Numbered from the stretch's first letter, positions 44,325-53,444 are shown. The stretch: DNA of 64,000 nucleotides from DASZWJ01 sp963813895 (GCA_963813895.1 CAWFAS010000003.1:372001-436000), one strand, 5' to 3'. Program-made: numbers and translations. Notes: generated from the letters alone by a model not told the origin.

Positions 44325-46697
44325 TTATGAAGGACTAGTACCAAATAAAATAATGTTTAAAGTAGGAGTTTCCTCAGGGGCGGGGCTTGGTATAAAAGGT
44401 TTTGAAGTTATATTTTTTTTAGGAGGCTGCTTTTTAAAATGGCCTGGAGAATATCCAGAAGCAATCTTCTTATTTTCCATGTTTGTTTCATTCTTAAGTT
44501 TCGGTTGTTCTATTATTATTTTTTTAGATTCTTCGAGATCAGAGTTTGAAAATCCTTGCGCGACTTCATTCGCTAGAGGGCCTATCTTTGGATCTAACTC
44601 GATTCTTTGCGACTTTAATTTTATGTCCTCAGAAGAGCGGCTGGATGATACGGTGCTGCCGGCAGGTAATGTGGTCATCGTGCTGGTGGATGACCCCATT
44701 GTGCCGGCGCTGGAAGCGCCGATTGCCGGAGTCCGCTTAGTCTCGTGTTCAGCAGAAACAGACTTTGGTTGGTTGAGCTCTCGCAGTTCCTTCAACGATA
44801 AACCACCCCGAAAAACCGTGTCTTTTTCAGCCTTAGCCACCTCCTTCTTTAATTTCTTATATAAGGCACGATTTTTTATGGTTAACGATTGGTAATGCAC
44901 GCCCACCTCATAACCTAGATGTAAAACGGCATTCGGATTTTCACGACGCAGCACATTGACTTTTTCGTCACTGCGCACGATAACCAGGCTAAGATTTAAG
45001 GCGCGAGACAACGCGCGCAAATGAATTTCATCCGCCCATTCTCTGTTCTGACTCATTTTATCGATGAAAGTATGCATGCTTTGATCGACGCTGCCGCTGT
45101 AAAGCGCCAGATTCTCCAACACATGCTCAACAGCGATGGCGCGGAGTTTGTCGTATGGGATATTAATTCCTAATTGCTGTTGCAATTGATGACTGACGGC
45201 GTGATAAAAGCAATTGTCGTCTTTTGCCATGTCATGACAGGCATAGCCCCATTGTGCGGCGTAGTTGGTTAATTTTTGGGCAGGGTTGTTTTCTTTTTGC
45301 TTGGTTTCTGCCACCGAGCGGCGCAGCATTTCCTGCTCTGCGCCGCTTAATCCCCATTTAATCGTGGCTTGCAGTAAGAGAGCATATTCAGAAATTTCAG
45401 GCGTGGGAGTTGTAAACGGTTTATTGTTCTTTTGGTCAGTGGGCTTCGGTGGCACAGGGAATTCTTGACTATCCGGATCCTGTTGGTGTTCTTTAATTTC
45501 CCCGTCATCAGGAGCTTTTTTATCTTCTTTGGACGAAGTCGACACAGACCCTTGGTTTTTTATCTTCGGGAGTGAATCGGGTGCATCTCCAGGGACTAAG
45601 CTATGCTTGTTTAATTTTGTTTTTAATTCATGTATTTCTTTTTTAACGGATGTTAATTCCTTCCGCGCATACTCAAAAGTTTCAGAGATGTGTCCTGTCC
45701 ACAATTGATCCTTTTCCTGGGCAAGAGCTGATTCAAAATAGTGCTGTGCTTTTTTAAGATCCTTTTCCACAGTTTCACTTCGATACCTCTTGCCCAGTGC
45801 AATTTGGCTTTTTACATGGCCTCGCTCAGCGGCCAATAAGTAGTCACGCAATGCTTGCTCCTCATCTTTATGATAAGAATATTCTCTTATGTGCTTCCCG
45901 TTAACAATTTTATCATTAATATTAAACTTAAAGCCTTCCCCATTGTATTTAGCTAATTGAAAAAGAGCCTCTGGATGATCTCCGGCCCGTTCTAAGTAAA
46001 AGATTGCAAGTTGCATGACTTTCTCAAAATGCCATGAAGGAGGATGATCCAAATGATCGAGAGCACAATTAATTATAGCTTCAGAAAGATTGCCAAGATC
46101 ACTATCACCAGCTGTACAAAAGAATCGGTATGCCAAGTCTCTGTCTAGCTCAACTCCTAATCCAAAAGTAAAACAAACGCCTAAGTTATTCATTGCCGAC
46201 GCATTTCCAAGCTTAGCCGCTAATAGGTAGTATTTTACTGCTTTTGCGAGATTCTGTTTTGGGCCAAATTGAAAGTAGAGACCTAATGTAAGCCATTTAT
46301 TGCTCTCGGCGGTTGCCGCATCCGGTAATTCCAGTTGAGTTCCGTTTTTACTTTGTAAATTATTTTTTTCCAATTGGGGTTGGCCTTCCCTGAAGACGGC
46401 CCCGACAGCATCGGCATTGCGATGTGCTGGCACATCATTCTCGGCGTTGTAACTAAGAGAATTCAGTTCTGGGTTATGGTCAAAAAGCTCATTGAAATCT
46501 ACAGAATAATCGCGCCCGGCAATTAGTCTATAACTCTCTTTCTCTTCAAGGTTATAAAGCCACCGAAGTTCATTTTTAGAGGGGGGGGCATACACATAAC
46601 AAAGACCTGAATCTTTTTCAGTCTTTGGACTATCTGTTTTTAATTTTATTTCATTTCTATTAGATGTATGTAAATTTTCAGCTTTATCTTCTAACAT
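44325..46697 (-). CDS. Sel1-repeat protein with an OTU cysteine protease domain (putative effector)
   Basis: 790 residues. An N-terminal Sel1-like repeat region lies at about 133-330 (YLLAAKLGNASAMNNLGVCF, YLLAAERGHVKSQIALGKRY). After a linker rich in Pro/Lys, an OTU domain occupies about 475-610: the D-x-x-C motif AKDDNCFYHAVS gives Asp493 and Cys496, and the final histidine is His601 in VGVHYQSLTI. Such proteases cleave ubiquitin chains and are eukaryotic in origin. A Ser/Thr-rich, lysine-rich tail may carry a secretion signal. No signal peptide. This combination fits an intracellular bacterial effector acting on host ubiquitin. It stands alone. Confidence 0.82.
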   Translation of the reverse strand: MLEDKAENLHTSNRNEIKLKTDSPKTEKDSGLCYVYAPPSKNELRWLYNLEEKESYRLIAGRDYSVDFNELFDHNPELNSLSYNAENDVPAHRNADAVGAVFREGQPQLEKNNLQSKNGTQLELPDAATAESNKWLTLGLYFQFGPKQNLAKAVKYYLLAAKLGNASAMNNLGVCFTFGLGVELDRDLAYRFFCTAGDSDLGNLSEAIINCALDHLDHPPSWHFEKVMQLAIFYLERAGDHPEALFQLAKYNGEGFKFNINDKIVNGKHIREYSYHKDEEQALRDYLLAAERGHVKSQIALGKRYRSETVEKDLKKAQHYFESALAQEKDQLWTGHISETFEYARKELTSVKKEIHELKTKLNKHSLVPGDAPDSLPKIKNQGSVSTSSKEDKKAPDDGEIKEHQQDPDSQEFPVPPKPTDQKNNKPFTTPTPEISEYALLLQATIKWGLSGAEQEMLRRSVAETKQKENNPAQKLTNYAAQWGYACHDMAKDDNCFYHAVSHQLQQQLGINIPYDKLRAIAVEHVLENLALYSGSVDQSMHTFIDKMSQNREWADEIHLRALSRALNLSLVIVRSDEKVNVLRRENPNAVLHLGYEVGVHYQSLTIKNRALYKKLKKEVAKAEKDTVFRGGLSLKELRELNQPKSVSAEHETKRTPAIGASSAGTMGSSTSTMTTLPAGSTVSSSRSSEDIKLKSQRIELDPKIGPLANEVAQGFSNSDLEESKKIIIEQPKLKNETNMENKKIASGYSPGHFKKQPPKKNITSKPFIPSPAPEETPTLNIILFGTSPS

Positions 46698-46783
46698 GAA
46701 TTAAACCCATTAGTAATGAAATTAGGCTAACAATGGCACAAGATTAATATTTTGTAAACACAAACTCCAATACTTTTTTCTCA

Positions 46784-47017
46784 TCAAAATGTTGATCGAA
46801 CGATGTAGCTTTCGGCGGCAGCAGAGGCTGGGTATCCGGGTATCCTTTTTCTGCCCGTTGCCAGAAGACATCTATCCGGAAGCTTTTTCCCTTGGCTTGC
46901 CAGCCAACTAATAATCTGCGCAAGACCCATCTGACATGATTGATCTGCCGAAATGGCTCGTGCTAAAAACCCAAAAATAACTACTTCAGGCGTGAAGATA
47001 CGCTCCCGGCATGCCAT
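46784..47017 (-). pseudogene. IS4-family transposase N-terminal fragment
   Basis: MACRERIFTPEVVIFGFLAR, then ADQSCQMGLAQIISWLASQG and ATGRKRIP match the N-terminal region of IS4-family transposases ('CR.R.F.P..VLW.FL.Q.L..D.SC..A..R..A'). DDE residues are absent. From 47018 to 47241 only a short hairpin (ATTCCCCCTCC, GGGAGAGGGAAT) near 47107-47133 is visible. Confidence 0.65.
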
Positions 47018-47241
47018 TGGTTCCTAAGGTGATATTGGGTTCTACTTTAGTCTGAGGCGTTTGCCGAGCATGATGCAGCGCGAAAATAATATTGCAACAA
47101 AATAATTCCCCCTCCTACAATGGGAGAGGGAATTATAATTCTTTACTATTTAGGGCTTTTGTCACTCTTGATAGATCTGTCACTTTGATCATCATTTGTA
47201 TTTATAAGTATTTTTTTTAGCTTGTCATCGCCGCAACCTTA

Positions 47242-47530
47242 GGCTCTGTAAAACAATAACTTATCTTTTTAACATCTCATCTAAGACTCATCTTCGCAGG
47301 CGGGAGAGTGTAGAAAAACACTTACATAGAACAACCGACGTAGTCGTCCCGGCATGGAAGCCGGGATCCAGATCACAGGATGTGAAAGTTTCGCTTTCCT
47401 GCGCCCTGGATCCCGGCTTCCTGCCGGGACGACGTTCCGTCGACTATGCGCGCATTTTTCTACACCCTCCCGCCTGCAAATCTGAGCCTCATCTGAGCGC
47501 TAAAAAGATAAGTTATTGTTTTACAGAGCC
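47242..47530. mobile_element. Family B element, copy B3, with nested C palindrome
   Basis: Family B ends GGCTCTGTAAAACAATAAC flanked by TTA (47239-47241, 47531-47533). Palindrome C, about 109 bp (47335-47443), has been inserted between ACAA and CTATG of the B loop. Without C the element would be 180 bp, as copies B1 and B4. This gives the order: B first, C second. Confidence 0.93.
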
Positions 47531-47755
47531 TTATTAAAAATTTTTAAGTATTTTTAACATATTTTTTAGAATCTTTCCCTAAGTTTTCCAATAAAATTAA
47601 GTGGTAAATTAGTCTGGTAACTTTGACATTCTGTTATAGAAAAAATCAGTTATTTAATTCGTAAAAATTTTGTAACTATACAGCTAACCACCGCAAGCCT
47701 AGCCACTATCACCGAAAAAATATGGTGTTTCTCCTTTAAATAACATTCTTAACAT

Positions 47756-47835
47756 TTATATGGTGACCAGGAAAAAAACCGATATTTGCTGGAAGTTAAT
47801 TTGGGGTGGACGTTTTGAGAATAAACGAATCCTAT
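47756..47835. repeat. Duplicate of the 3' end of the outer-membrane protein gene
   Basis: About 80 bases match 40579-40660 with few differences (TTATATGGTGACCAGG, GAAGTTAATTTGGGGTGG). It is the left end of a duplicated segment. The right end is the second phosphotransferase copy at 50216. The flanking 47534-47755 is AT rich with no gene. Confidence 0.9.
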
Positions 47836-48005
47836 TTAGGAGGCCAGCCCACGCCCACCCTTCCAGACAATAAAATCAATTATGTTAATTAGATTCTGAC
47901 GCTGTTTTAAATTAGTAAACACAAAGGATTTTCGCCCCGCATTTTTTTTGCGTCACGATCCATCACTTGCAAATCAGTACCCGACATGCGGCGTTATTTC
48001 AATTT
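47836..48005 (-). pseudogene. UreG (urease accessory GTPase) C-terminal remnant
   Basis: Minus-strand codons read KIEITPHVGTDLQVMDRDAK and KMRGENP, then after a one-base loss FVFTNLK, INIIDFIVWKGG, and TAA at 47836. That is the end of UreG ('ID.AP.VGA.L.VM.RD...MRG..PF.FTN.K...G'). The GTPase core and all other urease genes are absent. Confidence 0.7.
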
Positions 48006-48206
48006 TCGGCAACGCATCGTTATGAATCATAAAATCACTATCCTTCCTCTCTTTTTACCGACGAAAGTAGAGGATATTTGGCAGAATTACCTGTTTCCTA
48101 TCAGAGCTATGTCTCCCAAAAACGTTAAATGTACCAGTGGATTTTTTCTAAACCAAGGTGTAAGATTAAATGTAAGGTAGCCAATATATACTAAAGAGAT
48201 GATTTT

Positions 48207-49007
48207 ATGCTCAAAAAATTAATAAATTCCCCTCTCACCTATGCGCTAGCGCAGATAAAATTCAGCAATATTGAATCGATTGAAAACTATATTCCGGAAT
48301 TGCAGGAGGATATTAGAGGCGAATTTCCCTTTTTTAATAAAATCAAGGTGGACACTGTTCAGATACAACCCCATATAAGCCCAATTGCATCCTCAATTAC
48401 CCTTTGGCATTTTATGGATAAAGAGTCAGTATTGGGGATATTATTGGATACCAATTCTATTACCATACACACAAGCAAATATATAAATTTTACTAACTTG
48501 GCAGAAAAATTTAAAAATGTTTTAATCAGCTTTAATAAAAGATTAAAGATTGCGATGTGTACCAGAATAGGTTTAAGGTATGTGAACGTTATAACTTCAG
48601 AATTATCAGAATCTATCAAACCTGAGTTATTGGGTTTTAATACAAAAAGCAATCCTGATGTATATCCAAATAAATTTTTAGCTAAAACTGAGGTTACTCA
48701 GGAAAGCAATCTAGGAATTATAAATATAAAATCTTTACACTTTGGAAACATAGACATTATGAGAGGGATGACCAATTTGCATGTCACTCCAGAACTATCG
48801 CAAATGTCACAGTTTTTATCTTTTGAACATCATTCAAAACCGACAGAAGAATCTTTAATTCTTGATATAGACCATTATCAAAATAGAAATACAGAATTTT
48901 CAATTGAAGAGGTTATTGCTCAAATGTCCAACTTACAAGAAGTGATTTATAAAACATTTTGTTTAGCTATCACAGATAAAGCTATCAAAAAATGGAGCAA
49001 GATATAA
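48207..49007 (+). CDS. TIGR04255-family protein, first gene of a three-gene module
   Basis: 266 residues that fit the sporadically distributed TIGR04255 family: an N-terminal LINSPLTYALAQIKFSNIES, a central TLWHFMDKESVLGILLDTN and SITIHTSKYINFTNLAEKFK, and a C-terminal helix with FCLAITDKAIKKWSKI. The biochemical function is not known; the family is patchy and often lies among mobile or defence genes. Here it is the first gene of three on one strand, tight spacing, placed inside a duplicated block. TTG-free, ATG 48207 follows AGAGA. Confidence 0.7.
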   Translation: MLKKLINSPLTYALAQIKFSNIESIENYIPELQEDIRGEFPFFNKIKVDTVQIQPHISPIASSITLWHFMDKESVLGILLDTNSITIHTSKYINFTNLAEKFKNVLISFNKRLKIAMCTRIGLRYVNVITSELSESIKPELLGFNTKSNPDVYPNKFLAKTEVTQESNLGIINIKSLHFGNIDIMRGMTNLHVTPELSQMSQFLSFEHHSKPTEESLILDIDHYQNRNTEFSIEEVIAQMSNLQEVIYKTFCLAITDKAIKKWSKI

Positions 49008-49021
49008 AAGGAGGAGATCAT

Positions 49022-49738
49022 ATGCAACATGCCAGCGTTAAATCAAATCTCTATGAGGATTTGTTCTATAAGAAGATGTTTGACCAGCATCCTGAAAATA
49101 ATAGCTCCAGAGCTAATTATAGCTCAGAAAGTTCTTTACAAATAACAATAGAAAAAAATGATTCCTCAATCAAAATAAATTTTGCCAACTGCTCTGAAAT
49201 AACTAAAAATACAAAATTTGGCACCGGTATTCCACTCCTTGACAATAGACAACTATTCCAACCCGAGGATTACTTTGAAGAAATTAAGAATTTAATTTTA
49301 CCAAGAGATCAAATAAACAATCTCAGAAAATTCATGGGCCTTAATATCTCAGAAATAGCTGAAATCTTACATACCACTAGAACTACTATATATGAATGGT
49401 TAAATTCCGAAAACTCTAATTTACGCCATAACAACCAGGAAAGGTTAAACCAAATGCACGAAATTTGTCTCTATTGGAAAGAAAAAAACCTGGGCCACCT
49501 TAGCGGATATACACATAAAATAATCAGGGAAGGTCAATCGTTATTCCATCTACTTACCACAGACATTATCAATCAACAAATAATTTATAATGCACTTGAA
49601 TCTATTGCAAATACTATTGTCAGCATGAGACAACAGGAATTACAAAGAGAACAAAATTTGAGAACAAAAGGTTTCAAGGAAATTAGCAAAAAGGAAAGAA
49701 AAAATAATTTAGACCGGTTTATTCAAGACATGAGCTGA
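49022..49738 (+). CDS. HTH protein, second gene of the TIGR04255 module
   Basis: 238 residues from ATG 49022, set by a perfect AAGGAGG seven bases upstream; a start at 48992 would overlap the preceding gene. The N-terminal half is polar and low in homology. The centre has a helix-turn-helix (INNLRKFMGLNISEIAEIL, then HTTRTTIYEWLNSEN), like the Xre/DUF2384-type DNA-binding domains. The C-terminal part is helical and rich in Lys/Gln. It is likely the regulator or DNA-recognition member of the module, 15 bases after the first gene and 5 before the third. Confidence 0.65.
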   Translation: MQHASVKSNLYEDLFYKKMFDQHPENNSSRANYSSESSLQITIEKNDSSIKINFANCSEITKNTKFGTGIPLLDNRQLFQPEDYFEEIKNLILPRDQINNLRKFMGLNISEIAEILHTTRTTIYEWLNSENSNLRHNNQERLNQMHEICLYWKEKNLGHLSGYTHKIIREGQSLFHLLTTDIINQQIIYNALESIANTIVSMRQQELQREQNLRTKGFKEISKKERKNNLDRFIQDMS

Positions 49739-49743
49739 TACTA

Positions 49744-50226
49744 ATGCCATATAAAAAAATTCAGAACAATGGTTGGCAACAAGGTAAATGCTTGCAAATT
49801 AACAACCCTGAACCACCCTTTGAAGAGCCAGGTTTTTATATTCTGATTAGCCAGGATTGCGATATAGTTAACCCAGATTTCAACAAGGAAAGTTATGTTG
49901 AATTTTTGTTTGCTAAAAAAATCGCATCAATAAACAAAAGCTTTAAAAACGAAAACCCAAGAATACTACACCTGGAAACATCCAGCGTGAAAATTGAAAT
50001 AAATGCTGTTCATTGCCCAATTTTTTTACCAAGACAACAACTGATAACTTTAATACCATGCGAAGAAATTTTTATTGATGGAGAAAATAGAACTAGATTA
50101 GTCGGCTGGAAAACTAATCGTTATAAGAGACCAGCGTTTCCAGACACATTCAATAGAAGAAGAAATTCTGTTAAAAAAGAAATCGTAAAAATTTTAACCG
50201 AATCACTCGATAGCGCATGCACTTAA
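49744..50226 (+). CDS. Third gene of the module, SQDCD-type protein (C-terminus cut by duplication junction)
   Basis: 160 residues, no known function. It contains a conserved-looking LISQDCDIVNPDFNKESYVE and later INAVHCPIFLPRQQL. The Cys and Asp residues of SQDCD are candidates for a catalytic or metal site. It begins five bases after the HTH gene. Its last codons (after SLDS) belong to the phosphotransferase copy that abuts it at 50216, so the natural C-terminus may be changed by a few residues. Confidence 0.6.
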   Translation: MPYKKIQNNGWQQGKCLQINNPEPPFEEPGFYILISQDCDIVNPDFNKESYVEFLFAKKIASINKSFKNENPRILHLETSSVKIEINAVHCPIFLPRQQLITLIPCEEIFIDGENRTRLVGWKTNRYKRPAFPDTFNRRRNSVKKEIVKILTESLDSACT

Positions 50227-50887
50227 AGCATTTGCTGATCATGGCACTGCTCACCTGCTGACAGAAGACCAGGGAATGCTGCTCTTAGAACGCGCTATTC
50301 CGGGTAGTTCTTTGAAGTCCTATTTCCCCTCTTCGGATGATCAAGCAATCCGCATAGCTTGTAACATCATGAAGAGACTCCATCAAGCACTCCTACCAGA
50401 GGCTGGCCAATTTCCTCATATCAAAGACTGGTTGCAGGTCCTTGATAAAGAATGGGATATTCCAACTAATTACTTAAAAAAAGCACAAAAGCTTCGTGAC
50501 CATTTACTTACAACTACTTCTTCCACCGTTCTCCTCCATGGCGATCTGCATCATGATAATATTTTACAAAATGGAACTGACTGGTTAGTGATTGACCCTA
50601 AAGGCGTTATCGGTGACCCAGTGAATGAAGTTTGGGCATTTATCAACAATCCCCGGGAAATAAGCTCTGCGATGATTCTTGCCCGGGTTGATTTATTTTC
50701 TGAACTTTTAAATCTCGACCAGCAGAAGATCCTCAATTGGTGTTTTATCCAGTCTATTTTATCCTGGATTTGGGCTATTGAAGACAATCTCAAACCAAGC
50801 TCTATATGGATTTCTAATATTTTGGATAGGTTAATACATGCTGAAAAAGAGAAAAAATATCCTGATTGGGATTTGATTTTGCTTTAA
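50216..50887 (+). pseudogene. Aminoglycoside phosphotransferase copy 2, N-terminally truncated
   Basis: Matches bases 41594-42211 at a constant offset of 8622 with about ten differences. The N-terminal 75 or so residues, including the ATP-binding lobe, are missing. A start at 50276 (203 residues) would still have HGDLHHDNIL and VIDPKGVIGDP, but lacks the ATP site. It keeps the natural C-terminus (EKEKKYPDWDLILL) that copy 1 has lost. The left border lies at CATGC in the end of the preceding gene. Confidence 0.85.
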
Positions 50888-50983
50888 AACTTGCGGGTAA
50901 TTGAAAATCAGCCAACGTCGGCTGAACGCTTGCCAAAAAAAATGATTAAATATAATTATTTCTAAATAAATGATATTACTTAG

Positions 50984-52130
50984 GCCCTGGAAAGTTTGAT
51001 GTTGGAAACCCAGCAAGCCTAACGCACCTATCCCCTGACCATTGGCATGACTTCCCGCCATGGCTAGATTAACCACTCCCCAGGTCGACCATAGAAAACT
51101 CCCACCTACCCCCATCGTTTGTTGATTACTCAATACTTCTCCATGCATTTCCCCAGTAAAACGATCAGTAATCCCCAAGCGATGAGTGCCGGTCATCATA
51201 AATTGTCCATATTGGTAATTATTTATACCGTAGTTTTCTCGGATAAAACCTGCCTCATAAGAAAAATCTTGCAAACCTTTGCGCAATAATTGTTGACTGG
51301 CGTAATAAGGTACATTCACTACTTGCTGACGGCCTAATAAATCTGTAGTAACGACACTTACGTCGCCTTGTCCAGTAATCACTGGAATATAATTAATGGC
51401 AAATGGTCCAGGGGGCACAGCCAGGTTCGATACCTGAGCATTATTAGGCTCTGTAAAACAATAACCTATCTTTTTAGCGCCCAGATGAGACTCAGATTTG
51501 CAGACGGGAGGGGGTAGAAAAATGCGCGCATAGTTGTTCTATGTAAGTGTTTTTCTATCCCCTCCCGCCTGCGAAGATGGGTCTTAGATGGGATGTTAAA
51601 AAGATAGGTTATTGTTTTACAGAGCCTTAACATAGAGATCCACAACTGACGGCACTAACGCTTGTCCAGAAACGCTAGGTAGTGGAAAAGTTATAAAGCT
51701 GGGCTGAGTATTAAAATTAGTTCCCCATTGAATTCCGCCAAAATCGACAGCTCGACCCCATAATCCTGTTTCGTTATAGGCATCTCCAAATCGTGTGGTG
51801 CGCATTAATACCGGATTATCGTGTGTCCACGTGGTATTAAGCCTTACTGCCTGCGTACCTAGAGTAAGAACACCCAGGTTATTGCCCTCGTTATGCTGCA
51901 ATAAGAAATCACTTGTACCCACCCCGTAACGATTAAAAAATGCCGGCTGGAGTGGTCAATCCAGCAAATGCCTGTAACGGATAATAATTTTTATCTTGAA
52001 AGACCACAGCAGGTATCAGGGGCAAGCGAAAATGCCAACGCTGCAAATCACTACCATTGGCCAATATTACCCAGATTTTAATATTTGGGCTCGCCAACGT
52101 AATTGCTGAGTTAATTCAGACTGCGGCGCT
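50984..52130 (-). pseudogene. Fimbrial/spore-coat-U-type outer-membrane usher, interrupted and truncated
   Basis: Usher of a chaperone-usher pilus. Minus-strand reading: RWHFRLPLIPAVVFQDKNYY, then PLQAFAGLT, NRYGVGTSDFLLQHNEGNN, RTTRFGDAYNETGLWGRAVD, PSVVDLYVN / NAQVSNLAVPPGPF across element B4, then FSYEAGFIRENYG, and RLGITDRFTGEMHGE. Small frameshifts break the N-terminal part near 51945 and 52070, and the region C-terminal to QHQTFQGLS is lost. Taking out element B4 with one TAA rejoins DLYVNNAQVS precisely. No chaperone or pilin gene is nearby. Confidence 0.82.
51447..51626. mobile_element. Family B palindromic element, copy B4
   Basis: 180 bp, ends GGCTCTGTAAAACAATAAC inverted, flanked by TTA (51444-51446 and 51627-51629). 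It lies inside the usher gene. Removing it with one TTA restores the usher frame. The interior has the large hairpin with CCTCCCGCCTGCGAAGA, near identical to B1-B3. Confidence 0.95.
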
Positions 52131-52168
52131 ACAAATAAAGGTATACTAATTTATAACACCATAGAGAT

Positions 52169-52246
52169 GCCGGCCTTCTTCTCTTATGGAATAAATTACA
52201 TCGCTTAAAACTTATTGATGGCTCTACTGCAATGGCACTAACCTAA
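52169..52246 (+). pseudogene. IS4-family transposase scrap (first Asp region)
   Basis: Plus-strand codons read LLWNKLHRLKLIDGST, almost equal to WLWNKLHRLKLIDGST of the transposase at 54305-55072, then a stop. About 25 codons remain, including the first catalytic Asp (IDGST). Confidence 0.7.
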
Positions 52247-52258
52247 GATATAGCATTT

Positions 52259-52483
52259 TCATGCAATCTCCTTTTTATGATACAAACGTCGAGATTTTTG
52301 CAGCGGTGGAAAAGCCTTTGGCCTACGCTTAACCATTCGCGGCTCCCGCCCGCCTGGCCTTTTGCCAATCCTTTTTCTCATAATTGACTTCAGTAACGCT
52401 GCATAAATTTTCTCATCATTCACTGAAAGTATTCCAGATTCACGAAATGATTTTACTACATGAAGAGCAAGCTTAAAGCTCAA
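52259..52483 (-). pseudogene. IS4-family transposase C-terminal fragment
   Basis: Seventy-four codons read SFKLALHVVKSFRESG, IYAALLKSIMRKRIGKRPGG, REPRMVKRRPKAFPPLQKSR, the conserved basic end of IS4 transposases ('VG.RP.R.EPR..KRR.K.....L...R'). Its strand is the same as that of the N-terminal fragment at 54305. The two could be halves of one copy, separated by the ankyrin gene. Confidence 0.72.
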
Positions 52484-52619
52484 AAGAGTTGGAAACTATC
52501 GAACCCTCGCAGATTCACCGCCTGTATTTAAACCAAACTAAAATTAAAAATTGCCCTTCGCCATTGGTTGATCATGCGCTTGAAAGTGCCAGTCAGCAGG
52601 AAATCGCCTAGAAAAATCC

Positions 52620-53444
52620 CTATAAAATAATACAATGATTATTTTGAGAAACTTTGTCATCAAAAGGGTGATCAACTATTTTTTGGGTTGGTTTGGGAAT
52701 GCCAAGGTAATATTGCCAAATGCAGGGGTGTAAAACTTTAGGCAGTATCTGTAATTCCTCCATACATACCATAAAAGCCAACTCTGACTTTTTAAAAAGC
52801 TTTTTATGTTCTTGTAAAATTAGAGAGATCTTTTTTTTACCTTCTTTATCTTCTGTATCTATTTCCTGGCACAGATTCCAGGGGGTTTTGTAATTATAGA
52901 GCAATGATTTCTGAATGGGGGCGTAGGCGCCTTCATTAAAAATAGATGGGAGCGCATAATGATGATATGAGGGCGGATGCGGTTTGTTTTTAAGGTCGGG
53001 TAAATCTTGATTGGCGCCATAAGTCAATAATAATTTGACCATATCTTCCCGCATGGAAGTAATCGCTACGTGCAAGGCACTTTCTCCTGACCCACTCTGA
53101 ACGTTGGGATCGGCCTCATTTTCAAGCAGGATTTGCAGAATATCGAATTTGGCTCTTCTAGCCGCCAGAATCAATGGGGTTTCTTCAGGAAAACGGGTGT
53201 TTTTTAGATTAACATTAACGACAGGTTTGTTTTTTAAAAATAAAGAAACCAATTCAGAATTATCGGTTCGTACCGCGACAAACAATGGACGGTATCCCAA
53301 ATGATTAGTTTCATTGATGTTTTTACAAGTAAGTAGTTCTTGAAGGATGTTAGTTAAATTTTGTTCTTTTGGATCCACTGTAGAGAGATGATTGCATAAT
53401 GGATCGTTCGGCATTGATTTTATGACCTCTTCCTGGAATTCCAT
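52620..53444 (-). CDS. Ankyrin-repeat protein with a C-terminal CaaX box (putative effector)
   Basis: 274 residues. Ankyrin repeats at about 46-150: LGYRPLFVAVRTDNSELVSL, ETPLILAARRAKFDILQILL, ESALHVAITSMREDMVKLLL, TYGANQDLPD. The last residues are NNHCIIL, so Cys-Ile-Ile-Leu fills a eukaryotic CaaX box of the geranylgeranyl type (X is Leu). No signal peptide and no bacterial role for such a tail. Legionella effectors, such as AnkB, use host prenylation at a CaaX box for membrane targeting, which supports an effector function here. The C-terminal part between 190 and 260 is of unknown fold. Confidence 0.82.
   Translation of the reverse strand: MEFQEEVIKSMPNDPLCNHLSTVDPKEQNLTNILQELLTCKNINETNHLGYRPLFVAVRTDNSELVSLFLKNKPVVNVNLKNTRFPEETPLILAARRAKFDILQILLENEADPNVQSGSGESALHVAITSMREDMVKLLLTYGANQDLPDLKNKPHPPSYHHYALPSIFNEGAYAPIQKSLLYNYKTPWNLCQEIDTEDKEGKKKISLILQEHKKLFKKSELAFMVCMEELQILPKVLHPCIWQYYLGIPKPTQKIVDHPFDDKVSQNNHCIIL

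Noticed and set aside
44353..44895. A 180-codon plus-strand open frame inside the OTU gene
   Set aside because: It is antisense to the Sel1-OTU gene, which has clear domain motifs. The frame has no ribosome site and no recognisable domain.
47986..48180. Plus-strand frame of 64 codons upstream of the TIGR04255 gene
   Set aside because: Its start is antisense to the UreG remnant and there is no ribosome site. No similarity recognised.
52494..52610. Plus-strand open stretch (KELETIEPSQIHRLYLNQTK...) between the IS4 tail and the ankyrin gene
   Set aside because: It has no start and about 40 codons only. It might be a C-terminal scrap, but no family could be named.
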